The translations under genes were made by a program, and so were the position numbers. This document shows, piece after piece, positions 17,226 to 26,229 of a stretch of 64,000 nucleotides of DNA (positions are counted from its first letter, which is position 1; each line of letters begins with the position of its first letter). This DNA comes from Acidobacteriota bacterium (GTDB lineage Bacteria > Acidobacteriota > Thermoanaerobaculia > Thermoanaerobaculales > Thermoanaerobaculaceae), in assembly GCA_016213675.1 (NCBI GenBank), contig JACQZW010000024.1, positions 62,001 through 126,000 on the forward strand. Direction: 5' to 3'. The notes below the pieces were generated by a model. The model did not search any database and had not been told where the DNA came from. It was given only the letters and a program-made list of their open reading frames with translations.

Positions 17226-19574
17226 ATGACGCGTTGGCTCGAGAACCTCATCTTCGGGCATCGCCGCACGGTGCTGGCGATCTTCGCCGTCGTCACCGTG
17301 CTCATGGGCGTGAGCGCCTCCCGGCTGCGTGTCGACGCCGGGTTCGCCAAGCTGCTGCCGCTCAAGCACGAGTACATGAAGACCTACCTGCAGTACCGGG
17401 ACGAGTTCGGCGGCGCCAACCGCGTGCTGATCGCCCTCAAGGTGCGCCAGGGCGACATCTTCACGCCCGGTTTCTTCGCCACCCTGCGGGGGGTGACCGA
17501 CGACGTCTTCTTCATCCCCGGGGTCGACCGGACGCGGGTGAGCTCGTTGTTCACCCCGAACGTCCGCTTCAACGAGGTGGTCGAGGACGGCATCTCGGGC
17601 GGCAACGTGATCCCGGCCGACTTCTCCGCGACCCCGGAAGGGCTGGCCCGGGTTCGCCGCAACCTCCTGAAGTCGGGGTACGTCGGCCGCCTGGTGGCGA
17701 ACGACTTCTCCGCGGCCATCGTCAGCGCCGAGCTGCTCGAGATCAACCCCAACACCGGCGAGCGCCTCGACTACATCGACGTCGCCGGCCAGCTCGAGGG
17801 AATCCGCCAGAAGTACGCCGGCGGCGCCGTCGGGGTCGATTTCGACTACCACATCATCGGCTTCGCCAAGGTCATCGGCGACATCTCGTCCGGCGCGTCG
17901 CGCGTCGTCCTCTTCTTCATCATCGCCTTCTTCGTCACCACGCTGCTGGTCTACGTCTACTCCCAGTCGTTCCAGCTCACCGTCATCCCGCTGGCCTGCT
18001 CGCTGGTGGCCGTCGTCTGGCAACTCGGCCTGCTGCCGCTGCTCGGCTTCGGCATCGACCCGATGTCGATCCTGGTGCCGTTTCTCGTGTTCGCCATCGG
18101 CGTGAGTCACGGCGTCCAGATGGTCAGCGCCCACGGCTCCGAGGTGTTCGCCGGGGCCGACAGCGAGGGGGCGGCGCGGAGCAGCTTCCGCCGGCTGCTC
18201 CTGCCCGGCAGCATCGCGCTGATCACCGACACCATCGGGTTCATCACGATCCTCTTCATCCAGATCCGCATGATCCAGGAGATGGCGATCACGGCCTCGC
18301 TCGGAGTCGGAGTCATCATTTTCACCAACCTGGCCCTCGTCCCGGTGCTGCTGTCGTACGTCCGGCACGACGAGATCTACGCGCTCAAGCTGAAGCGCCG
18401 CCACCGCCACATGGAACCGATGTGGCGGTCGCTCGCGGCGCTCGCGCGGCCCCGCCCGGCGGGCATCATTGTGGCGGTCGCACTCGTGCTGCTCGTCCTC
18501 GGGGGGTGGAAGGCGCGCCAGGTGAAGATCGGCGACCTCCACCCCGGCGTGCCGGAGCTGCACGCCAGCTCGATCTACAACATCGACACCGACGTGATCA
18601 CGCACCACTTCTCGATCGGCGTCGACGTCCTCTCGGTGATCGTCGAGACCGTCCCCCAGGCGTGCACCGAGTACGAACGCGTCAACGTCATCGACCAGTT
18701 CGAGTGGCACATGCGCAACGTCCCTGGCGTGCAGTCGGTGGTCGGCCTCCCGACCGTGGCCAAGCTCCTCACGGCCGGGTGGAACGAGGGCAGCCTGAAG
18801 TGGCGCGTTCTGCCCCGTGACCCCTCGACGCTGGCCCAGGCCGTCACCTATATCGACACCTCGACCGGCCTGCTCAACAGCGACTGCAGCGTGATGCCGG
18901 TGCTCATCTTCACGGCTGACCACAAGGCCGAGACCATCGAGCGGATTGTCGCGGAGGTGAAGAAGTTCCGCTCCGAGCACGAGACCGCCGACCTCAAGTT
19001 CCGTCTGGCAACGGGGAACGTCGGGGTGATGGCGGCGACCAACGAGACCGTCGACGCAGCGCAGTTCCCCATCCTCATCGGGGTCTTCGCGGCGGTGATC
19101 GTGCTCTGCCTCGTCTCGTTCAAGTCGGTGCGGGCCACCGCGTGCATCGTCCTGCCGCTGGGCCTGGTCTCGCTCCTCGCCTACGCCCTCATGGCCCTGT
19201 TGGAGATCGGGCTCAAGGTCTCGACGCTGCCGGTCGCCGCCCTCGGCGTCGGCATCGGCGTCGACTACGGGATCTACATCTTCGGCCGCATGGGGGGTTT
19301 CCTCAAGGCGGGTCACCGCCTCGAGGACGCCTACCGCGAGACGCTCACCGTCACCGGCAACGGCGTGGTCTTCACCGGTCTGACGCTCGCGCTCGGCGTC
19401 GTCACGTGGATCTTCTCGCCGCTCAAGTTCCAGGCCGACATGGGGTTGCTGCTCACGTTCCTGTTCCTCTTCAACATGCTCGGGGCGATCCTGCTGCTGC
19501 CTGCCCTGGCCCACTTTCTCTACCGGAACGGTGGCAAGAGCGCCGCGAAGTCCGGCGGAGTCGACGCCGCCTGA
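17226..19574 (+). CDS. MMPL/RND-superfamily transporter
   Basis: 782 aa. One membrane helix at the N-terminus, a large periplasmic loop (about residues 35-215), five further helices, then the whole unit repeats: the standard RND layout of 12 helices and two periplasmic domains. The helix block FLVFAIGVSHGVQM and its second-half counterpart ALGVGIGVDYGIYIF are the fourth-helix signatures of MMPL proteins. Family members export lipids and other hydrophobic molecules using the proton gradient. It ends the DUF1302-DUF1329-Ycf48-MMPL operon, and the next gene converges 18 bp later. Confidence 0.9.
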   Translation: MTRWLENLIFGHRRTVLAIFAVVTVLMGVSASRLRVDAGFAKLLPLKHEYMKTYLQYRDEFGGANRVLIALKVRQGDIFTPGFFATLRGVTDDVFFIPGVDRTRVSSLFTPNVRFNEVVEDGISGGNVIPADFSATPEGLARVRRNLLKSGYVGRLVANDFSAAIVSAELLEINPNTGERLDYIDVAGQLEGIRQKYAGGAVGVDFDYHIIGFAKVIGDISSGASRVVLFFIIAFFVTTLLVYVYSQSFQLTVIPLACSLVAVVWQLGLLPLLGFGIDPMSILVPFLVFAIGVSHGVQMVSAHGSEVFAGADSEGAARSSFRRLLLPGSIALITDTIGFITILFIQIRMIQEMAITASLGVGVIIFTNLALVPVLLSYVRHDEIYALKLKRRHRHMEPMWRSLAALARPRPAGIIVAVALVLLVLGGWKARQVKIGDLHPGVPELHASSIYNIDTDVITHHFSIGVDVLSVIVETVPQACTEYERVNVIDQFEWHMRNVPGVQSVVGLPTVAKLLTAGWNEGSLKWRVLPRDPSTLAQAVTYIDTSTGLLNSDCSVMPVLIFTADHKAETIERIVAEVKKFRSEHETADLKFRLATGNVGVMAATNETVDAAQFPILIGVFAAVIVLCLVSFKSVRATACIVLPLGLVSLLAYALMALLEIGLKVSTLPVAALGVGIGVDYGIYIFGRMGGFLKAGHRLEDAYRETLTVTGNGVVFTGLTLALGVVTWIFSPLKFQADMGLLLTFLFLFNMLGAILLLPALAHFLYRNGGKSAAKSGGVDAA

Positions 19575-19592
19575 CGGGACCAGGCGGCCGCG

Positions 19593-21572
19593 CTAGGGAG
19601 TCGTGACGAGCGGGAGTTCGACGAAGCTGGCCCTGCCCGGCTCGTGGTAGACGCGCTGCACGGCCTTCCGGTAGTCGTCGGGACCGGCGAAAAAGATGCT
19701 CGGCACGAACGTCTGCGGGTTGCGGTCGTAGAGCGGGAACCAGCTCGACTGCACCTGGACCATGATCCGGTGGCCGGGCAGGAACACGTGGTTCGCCGGC
19801 GGCAGCGCGAAGCGGTAGGCGAGCGGCACGCCGGGCGCGAGCGGCGCGGGCTTCTCCAGGCTCTCGCGGTAACGGCCGCGGAAGACGTCGGCGGCGACCA
19901 TGAGCTGGTAGCCGCCCATCGCCGGCGGGTCGGCCACCTCGTCGGGGTAGACGTCGATGAGCTTGACGACCCAGTCGGAGTCGGTCCCGCTCGTCGAGGC
20001 GACGAGGTTGGCGATCGGCTGGCCGCTGATCTTGACGGGCGCCGCGAGGACGTCGGAGACGAACGCCAGCACGTCGGGGCGACCTGACGCCTCGCGCTGG
20101 TCGTCGACGAGCCACCGTGACCAGGTCATGCCGTCGTCGTAGCCGACCGGCTGGATCGGACGGGCCCGGTACGGAACCGGCTTGGCCGGGTCGGAGACGT
20201 ACTCGGTGTAGGGTGCGTTGCCGGCCGCGGGTGCATCGAAGCGCAGCGCGAGCCCGGCGGCGAGGTGGAGCGGCGTCGGCCGGACGGTGCACCCGCCCGG
20301 GCAGCCGGCCGGCCAGGCGGGCAGCCGCCGCCACGCGTTGGTCCCGGTCTCGTAGGCCGTCACCGGGGCCACGTCGTGCTTCGGCGCGCCGTCCTTGAGG
20401 TAGGCGTCGAGGAACGGGCGGAGCACCTCGCGGCGGAATGTCATCGCCGTGTCGCTGCCGAACCTCAGTGCGCCCAGCGTGCTGCCGTCCCCGATCGCCT
20501 GGCTGTGGCACCACGGTCCCATGACCAGGAACACCCGGTCGTTGGCGGTGTCCCTGGCCTCGAGCGCCCGGTAGACGGCGATCGCGCCGTAGATGTCCTC
20601 CTGGTCCCACAGGCTGTGGACGACCATCACCGGAAGGCGCAGCGGCCTGGCCGAGAGGACGCGGTCGACGGCCTGGTCCTGCCAGAACGCGTCGTAGGCC
20701 GGGTGGGCGAGGATCTTGCGCCAGAAGCCGGTCTGCTCGAGGCCGCGCCGCCGCCCGAGCTCGCCGGCCGATCCCGCCTGCATGAACATGTCGTAGTCGT
20801 CGAAGTGGCTCGTCCACCACTTCGCGTCGTTCGCGCGGGTCGCGACCTGCTCGTACATGTAGGGCATGTTCTGCTGGCGGAACGCGCCGTTGTGGAACCA
20901 GTCGTCGCCCAGCCAGCCGTCGACCATCGGGTTCATCGGCACCGCGACCTTGAGCGCGGGATGCGGGTCGACGAGCGCCATCAGGGTCAGGAAGCCGTTG
21001 TAGGAGATGCCGAGGATGCCGACCCTGCCGTTGCTCTCCGGGATGTGCTTGACCAGCCAGTCGACGGTGTCGAAGGTGTCGGTGGCGTGGTCCACCGGCG
21101 TCGGGTTCTGCGGCCCGGAGAGCGGCCGGTTCATCACGTAGTCGCCCTCGGAGCCGTACTTGCCGCGGACGTCCTGGACCACACGGATGTAGCCGCCCTC
21201 GACGACCACGTCGGCCGCGTGGTCGTAGCCGGAAATGGCCCTCCCGAGATGGGCGCTGTGGGCGTGGGTGGTCAGCGCCGTGGCGTCGTAGGGGGTGCGC
21301 GTGAGGAGGATCGGCGCCCGCTTCGCGCCCTTCGGCACGAGGATCACCGTGTGCAGCCTCACGCCGTCGCGCATCGGGATCATGACGTTGCGCCGCTCGA
21401 AGTCGAGGCTGTCGGTGACGACCTCGAGCCTCGCCGGCGTCTCGCTCGGCAGCTCGGCATACGACTTCGCCTGGGCGGACACCGTCTGGGCCCCTGCCAT
21501 CCCGACGGGACCGGGCGCACAGAGCACCACCGCGAGCAGCATTCCAAGTCCGATCGTGGCGAGTCGCCTCAT
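19593..21572 (-). CDS. CocE/NonD-family hydrolase (X-Pro dipeptidyl-peptidase fold), secreted
   Basis: 659 aa with a signal peptide ending near AGAQ. The alpha/beta-hydrolase domain begins IPMRDGVRLHTVILVPKG and has the nucleophile elbow GISYNG; the acid and base residues lie around DQEDIYG and GPWCHS. The C-terminal ~230 residues form the jelly-roll domain of the family (VSDVLAAPVKISGQPIANL onward). The family covers X-Pro dipeptidyl-peptidases, acyl esterases and glutaryl amidases, so the substrate is open; many secreted peptidases nearby favour a peptide. The start has GGAGGAG upstream. Confidence 0.9.
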   Translation of the reverse strand: MRRLATIGLGMLLAVVLCAPGPVGMAGAQTVSAQAKSYAELPSETPARLEVVTDSLDFERRNVMIPMRDGVRLHTVILVPKGAKRAPILLTRTPYDATALTTHAHSAHLGRAISGYDHAADVVVEGGYIRVVQDVRGKYGSEGDYVMNRPLSGPQNPTPVDHATDTFDTVDWLVKHIPESNGRVGILGISYNGFLTLMALVDPHPALKVAVPMNPMVDGWLGDDWFHNGAFRQQNMPYMYEQVATRANDAKWWTSHFDDYDMFMQAGSAGELGRRRGLEQTGFWRKILAHPAYDAFWQDQAVDRVLSARPLRLPVMVVHSLWDQEDIYGAIAVYRALEARDTANDRVFLVMGPWCHSQAIGDGSTLGALRFGSDTAMTFRREVLRPFLDAYLKDGAPKHDVAPVTAYETGTNAWRRLPAWPAGCPGGCTVRPTPLHLAAGLALRFDAPAAGNAPYTEYVSDPAKPVPYRARPIQPVGYDDGMTWSRWLVDDQREASGRPDVLAFVSDVLAAPVKISGQPIANLVASTSGTDSDWVVKLIDVYPDEVADPPAMGGYQLMVAADVFRGRYRESLEKPAPLAPGVPLAYRFALPPANHVFLPGHRIMVQVQSSWFPLYDRNPQTFVPSIFFAGPDDYRKAVQRVYHEPGRASFVELPLVTTP

Positions 21573-21675
21573 GGCTCCTCCTCGGCGCCGAAGGGGCGGA
21601 TCGCCCCTCGCGGCCGCGACCGATCATACCGCCTGGACGCGGTCGGGAGGGGGCCTGTTGCCTGTTCCCTGTCCC

Positions 21676-23307
21676 TCAGTCCGCCCGGACGACCCGGAGT
21701 GGCACGGGCGGCCGGTCGGCGAGGCGCACGACCGGATACACCCCGGGCTCGCGGCTCCACTGCTTGACCAGGGCCCGCGAGAAGAACCCCCAGGCCGCGA
21801 GGCTGTCGGTGGATGAGGGCTCGAGCAGCACCGGGATCAGCCGGGCGAGGGGCTGGTGGAGGTCGACGAAGGCGGCGCCGGCCAGGAGCTCGACGTCGGC
21901 CGGTTCGTAGCGGCCGGTGACCGTGACCGCGACGTGGCCCTGGAAGATCTCCTTGGCGGTCTCGACCTTCTCGACCGCGAACCGCTCCGCCTTGACCGTG
22001 CACGCGTGCTCGAGCCGCTCGACGGCGATGCCGTGGGCGAGGAGGTTGGCGACCGCCTCGTCGTTCCCCGGGAGCACGGCGTAGCCCGCGGCCGGGAGGG
22101 CGACGGTCCGCGTCGGCGTGGCGAGCGCCATGTAGGGCACCCGGTAGTCACGGTGCGCGTCCGTCGGCTTCATGCGGAACTCCCGCAGCCACGGGTACTT
22201 CGCCCGCTCCTCGGGGGTGACGGGCACCTTGACGTGCTCGAACCCCATGACCGTGAGGTCGAAGAGCCGCTCGAGGCGCCACTCCACGGCGAACGGCTCG
22301 CGGGCGAAACCGTCCCGGGTCTCGGCGTCGACCCGGCGCACCAGCGCCGACAGCTCCGCCGCGTGGGCGTTCGTGTACTCGAGAATCGAGAGGACGAAGC
22401 CGTACGAGGACAGCACGCGGGTCTTGAAGTCGGCGTACGAGTAGTTCTCGTCGAGGATGGCGAAGCGGTTGCGGAGCGCGACGTAGTTGGTCCCGTAGCG
22501 CGCCTCGACGCTGTCGTTCTCCCAGCCCTTCTCGGGGTGCTCGGCGTCGGTGAACGAGCCGTACGGAACGCTGTCCCAGCCGTGGCGCTCCTTGAGCGTC
22601 CTGGCCACGGCGGGGAACAGCGAACCCCACATCTGGTCGGCGAGCGCGCGCGCGCCGTTCGGATGGCCGCCGGTCGTGTAGGTGACGGGCTCGCGGTGGT
22701 AGGAACCGTTGGTGGTGTGCATGTCGACGAGGAGCACCGGGTCCCAGGCGGACAGCAGCGAGACCAGCGCCCGCACTTCGGGAGACTCGAGCTTGGTGTA
22801 GTCGCGGTTGAGGTCGAGGTACTGCCCGTTGTGTCGGACGCCGGCGAGCTCCGGCCCGACGTCCCGGCGGTTCACGCCGAGCTTGTCGTTGCCGTCGGCG
22901 TTGAAGATCGGGACGACGAGGACCACCTGGTGCTCGAGCAGGGAGGCCAGGCGGCCGCTGCCCACCTCCCGGATCAGCATCTGGCAGGCCTCCTTGCCCT
23001 CGACCTCGCCGGCGTGGATGTTGGCCATGACGAGGACGGCCGGCTTGCCCGTCGCGCGCAGCTCGGCCGGGGTCCGGACCCGCTCTGTGGAGAGGATGAC
23101 GAGGGGCACGTCGCGCCCTTCTACCGACCGCGCGAGCGTCGTGACCGTGACGAGGCGCGAGGTCGCGCCGACCCGCTGGACGAGGTCGATCACGTCGGCG
23201 TAGAGCGAGGTCCGGGCGAACGCCGTGGCTTCCGGCACGGTCACGGGATCCCCGGCCTGGGCCGCGACGGCGACCATCAAGGCGACTCCCACCACGACAG
23301 CTCGCAT
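21676..23307 (-). CDS. M14-family zinc carboxypeptidase, secreted
   Basis: 543 aa with a signal peptide (MRAVVVGVALMVAVAAQAG). The zinc ligands are visible in IHAGEVEGKE (HxxE) and in LVDMHTTNGSY (third His), with the Arg/Asn block DLNRDYTKLESPE between them. It should trim peptides from the C-terminus outside the cytoplasm. The C-terminal ~200 residues are a beta-rich addition. The start at 23307 has GGAGGTGAT. It lies upstream of the CocE-like gene on the same strand with a ~100-bp gap holding a short purine/pyrimidine repeat (about 21649-21679). Confidence 0.9.
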   Translation of the reverse strand: MRAVVVGVALMVAVAAQAGDPVTVPEATAFARTSLYADVIDLVQRVGATSRLVTVTTLARSVEGRDVPLVILSTERVRTPAELRATGKPAVLVMANIHAGEVEGKEACQMLIREVGSGRLASLLEHQVVLVVPIFNADGNDKLGVNRRDVGPELAGVRHNGQYLDLNRDYTKLESPEVRALVSLLSAWDPVLLVDMHTTNGSYHREPVTYTTGGHPNGARALADQMWGSLFPAVARTLKERHGWDSVPYGSFTDAEHPEKGWENDSVEARYGTNYVALRNRFAILDENYSYADFKTRVLSSYGFVLSILEYTNAHAAELSALVRRVDAETRDGFAREPFAVEWRLERLFDLTVMGFEHVKVPVTPEERAKYPWLREFRMKPTDAHRDYRVPYMALATPTRTVALPAAGYAVLPGNDEAVANLLAHGIAVERLEHACTVKAERFAVEKVETAKEIFQGHVAVTVTGRYEPADVELLAGAAFVDLHQPLARLIPVLLEPSSTDSLAAWGFFSRALVKQWSREPGVYPVVRLADRPPVPLRVVRAD

Positions 23308-23412
23308 ATCACCTCCAAGGCGACGGCGTCCCGCCGTCCGGGACAGCGCCGTCAAGCCTACCAGGCCTCGCGCCGGTGTACCCTCGACCGTCAGGAACGA
23401 AAGGAGCCTCCC

Positions 23413-24021
23413 GTGACGCCTCGTTCGCTGCCCCGTCCCTTCATTTCGATCGTCGCCCTGATCGTCGCGGCCGTCGCGACCGCGCAAAGCCCCGACGACC
23501 GCGGCTTCGACCCGACCGGGCTCTGGATGGGCCAGCACGGCCCGCTGGCCCTGATGCGCGCCGGCGACACGCTGTCGTTCTCGTACTCGGCGGTGTTCGG
23601 GGCGACCGCGCACCTGTGTGATGGCCTCGGGGTCGCCGGCTTCGTCGGCGGCGGGCGGTGGGAGTACGTCGACGAGCAGGGGACGGTCTCGTTCACGACC
23701 AGGGACGGCAAGGTGACGATGCAGGTGACGGCGGGAATCGCGTCGTTCTGCGGCGCGAACTGGCCCGGAGAGACCTTCGTCGCGGAGGGGTGGAAGCCGG
23801 CGTTCCGCTGTCGGGTCACGGAAGCCAAGGCGCACTTTCACGTCGTCGGGACGCTCCCGCCGGACCGGCGAAAGGCGTTCGTCGTGCAGGGTGACTGGGT
23901 CGAGGCGATCGACCTGGTCAACGAGAGCTCGGCCGCCTGGCTGCTGACGCGCTACGTCGGGGCCAGCCGGACCACGGCGGGCCTCCTCGGACGGGACGCC
24001 CTCGAGTGCCACCAGGAGTAG
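23413..24021 (+). CDS. Secreted hypothetical protein
   Basis: 202 aa starting with GTG 23413 behind AAGGAG. The first 25 residues are a signal peptide (ending VATAQS). The mature chain reads FDPTGLWMGQHGPLALMRAG, then beta-strands with paired Cys (HLCDGLG, SFCGANWPG, FRCRVTEA, ALECHQE) that could form disulfides. No known domain recognised. The next gene, a thioesterase, begins 11 bp after the stop, so they share a transcript. Confidence 0.75.
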   Translation: MTPRSLPRPFISIVALIVAAVATAQSPDDRGFDPTGLWMGQHGPLALMRAGDTLSFSYSAVFGATAHLCDGLGVAGFVGGGRWEYVDEQGTVSFTTRDGKVTMQVTAGIASFCGANWPGETFVAEGWKPAFRCRVTEAKAHFHVVGTLPPDRRKAFVVQGDWVEAIDLVNESSAAWLLTRYVGASRTTAGLLGRDALECHQE

Positions 24022-24032
24022 GGGAGGATGCA

Positions 24033-24476
24033 ATGAGCGAGGACGAGAGGGTCACCAAGCGCGCTGCCTCCGAGGTGGCGCGGGTGTTCGACGATGCCCC
24101 GTTCATCGCGGGGCTGGGACTCGGGCTCGAGTCGACCGGTCCGGGGGCCTGCGTGACCACGCTCGCGCTCGAGCGCCGCCACCTCCAGCAGGACGGCTTC
24201 GTCCACGCCGGGGTCCAGGCGACGATGGCGGATCACACGGCCGGCGCGGCCGCCTCGACGCTCGTGCCGGACGGGTGCTTCGTGCTCACCTCCGGCTTCA
24301 CGATCAACTTGCTGCGCGCCGCCCGCGGCAAGCGGCTCGTCTGCCGTGCCAAGGTGCTCAAGGCCGGCCGGCACGTGACCGTCGTGGAGTCCGAGGTGTT
24401 CTGCGTCGCCGGAGCCGACGAGACGCTCGTTTCCAAGGCGGTCGTCACCCTCGCCGTCGTGGCCCGACTCACCTGA
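24033..24476 (+). CDS. PaaI-family hotdog thioesterase
   Basis: 147 aa, a single hotdog fold. The block FVHAGVQATMADHTAGAA corresponds to the family's HGGxxxxLxDxAxG motif that binds the CoA thioester and places the catalytic acid. Such enzymes hydrolyse acyl- or aryl-CoA. The start follows GGGGAGGATG. It is the second gene of a pair with the secreted protein just upstream. Confidence 0.88.
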   Translation: MSEDERVTKRAASEVARVFDDAPFIAGLGLGLESTGPGACVTTLALERRHLQQDGFVHAGVQATMADHTAGAAASTLVPDGCFVLTSGFTINLLRAARGKRLVCRAKVLKAGRHVTVVESEVFCVAGADETLVSKAVVTLAVVARLT

Positions 24477-24544
24477 CCGGACGCGACGGGACCAGCGCCA
24501 ATCGCGGTCCCTCGATGCCCGTCCCCGCGTCGCGTCGAACACTC

Positions 24545-24649
24545 CGTCATTGCGAGCGAGCGCAGCTCGCGGAGCAACCCCGGCGCGCCTGGAGCGCGCT
24601 CGGGCGCCTCGGGGTTGCTTCGTCGGCCTTCGGCCTCCTCGCAATGACG
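24545..24649. repeat. Palindromic repeat element, second site
   Basis: A 105-bp copy of the element at 3923-4025: outer arms CGTCATTGCGAG (24545-24556) and CTCGCAATGACG (24638-24649), inner arms GGAGCAACCCCGG and CGGGGTTGCTTC. It is followed by a module (GGAACGGCCCGCTTGGGC, to about 24692) that resembles the one at about 4146-4180. It fills the gap between the thioesterase and the M24 peptidase. Confidence 0.75.
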
Positions 24650-24732
24650 GCTGTTTTCGCAAAGGAACGGCCCGCTTGGGCCGCCATGTGCCGCCATGCC
24701 GGAGTGGGCGATGTTGCGTGCGAGCGGGACCG

Positions 24733-26124
24733 TCAGTGGTCGTGGGCGCGGACGGTCTCGACCTCGGCGATCGTGCGGGGGCGCCAGGCGCCCAGGATCC
24801 GGCAGCCCTGCTCGGTGATGAGGACGTTCTCCTCGATGCGGACGCCGCCGAAGCCGAGGTACGACTCGAGCGTGCCGTAGTCGATGAAGTCGGTGAACTT
24901 ACCCTCGGCCTTCCAGCGGCGGGCGAGCTCGGGGATGAAGTACAGGCCGGGCTCGACGGTGAAGACGAACCCGGGCCGGAGCTCCCGCGCCAGGCGCAGC
25001 GACTTGAGCCCGAACTGCGTGCTCTTCGGCTCGCCCTGGTAGCCGACCCACACCTCGCCGAGGTCCTCCATGTCGTGGACGTCGAGACCGAGCATGTGGC
25101 CGGTGCCGCACTGGAAGAACATCGCGTGGGCGCCCTGCTCCACGGCGTCGTCGAGGTCGCCCTTCATCAGGCCGAGGTCCTTGAGCCCGGCCGCGAGCGT
25201 CCGGCAGGAGACCCGATGGACGTCCCGGAAGCGCACCCCGGGGCGGCAGGCGCCGACCGCCGCCAGGTGGGCGGCGAGAACCACCTCGTAGACCTCTCGC
25301 TGGCGCGGCGTGAACGTGGCGTCGACCGGGAACGTGCTCGTGAGGTCGCCGGCGTAGTGCATCGCGGTCTCGGCGCCGGCGTCGAGGAGGAACAGGTCGC
25401 CCGAGCCGAGGGTGTGGCTGTGGTCGTGGTTGTGCAGCGTCTCGCCGTGGATCGTGGCGATGACCGGGAACGAGAGCTGCCCGCCCGCGGCCAGGGCGAT
25501 CTCGGTGACCCGCGCCGCAACCTCCGCCTCGACCATGCCCGGACGCACCATCCGCACGGCGGCCAGGTGCATCGCGATCGTGGTGTCGACCGCCCGCTCG
25601 ATCTCGGCGACCTCGTCGGGACCCTTGACGGCGCGCATCTCGACGACCGCACGGACGAGCTCGAGCGAGGCGGCCTCGTGCTGCCGCTCGGGGTGTGCGC
25701 CCAGGAGGCGGAACAGCTTGAGCTTGTTCTCCGGCCGGTACGGCGGGAGGACGTGCACGCGCCGCCCCCTGGCCACGGCGTCCTGGACCCGCGCGTCCAG
25801 CGCCGCGGCCGTCCGGGTGTCGGTCACGCCGCCGCGCGCCGCCAGCTCCGCCACCGTGGGCAGGACGCCGGTCCACACGATGTCGTCGAGGGTGAGATCG
25901 TCGGCGAAGACGGTCGTCCTGCCCTCGTCGACGTCGATGATCGCCGCGTATCCGGGCTGGTCGATGCCGAAGTAGTACAGGAACGTGCTGTCCTGGCGGA
26001 AGTGGAAGGTGTTCGCCGCGTAGTTCATCGGGCTCTCGTCGTTGCCGAGGAACAGCAGCACCCCGGACGAGAGCTGGGCCCGGAGCCGCGCGCGCCGCTC
26101 GACGTAGGTCTCGACTGGAAACAT
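24733..26124 (-). CDS. Xaa-Pro aminopeptidase (M24, aminopeptidase P)
   Basis: 463 aa cytoplasmic enzyme that removes an N-terminal residue before proline. Residues 1-150 form the AMP_N domain (VLLFLGNDESPMNYAANTF). The catalytic pita-bread domain shows the metal ligands in LLDAGAE and YAGDLTSTFP (two Asp), GTGHMLGLDVHD (His), VEPGLYFIPE (Glu) and VRIEENVLIT (Glu). The start at 26124 follows GGGGAGGACC. Together with the M14, M20 and S15-type enzymes nearby it suggests a peptide-scavenging lifestyle. Confidence 0.92.
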   Translation of the reverse strand: MFPVETYVERRARLRAQLSSGVLLFLGNDESPMNYAANTFHFRQDSTFLYYFGIDQPGYAAIIDVDEGRTTVFADDLTLDDIVWTGVLPTVAELAARGGVTDTRTAAALDARVQDAVARGRRVHVLPPYRPENKLKLFRLLGAHPERQHEAASLELVRAVVEMRAVKGPDEVAEIERAVDTTIAMHLAAVRMVRPGMVEAEVAARVTEIALAAGGQLSFPVIATIHGETLHNHDHSHTLGSGDLFLLDAGAETAMHYAGDLTSTFPVDATFTPRQREVYEVVLAAHLAAVGACRPGVRFRDVHRVSCRTLAAGLKDLGLMKGDLDDAVEQGAHAMFFQCGTGHMLGLDVHDMEDLGEVWVGYQGEPKSTQFGLKSLRLARELRPGFVFTVEPGLYFIPELARRWKAEGKFTDFIDYGTLESYLGFGGVRIEENVLITEQGCRILGAWRPRTIAEVETVRAHDH

Positions 26125-26229
26125 GGAAGGGTCCTCCCCGGCTTCGATCACGACCGCGTCTACGGCGGCCGCGTCGATTCGAGCCCGGCGTCGCCCGGTC
26201 CCGTCGCCGCGGCGGCGACCTGCGAAGGC

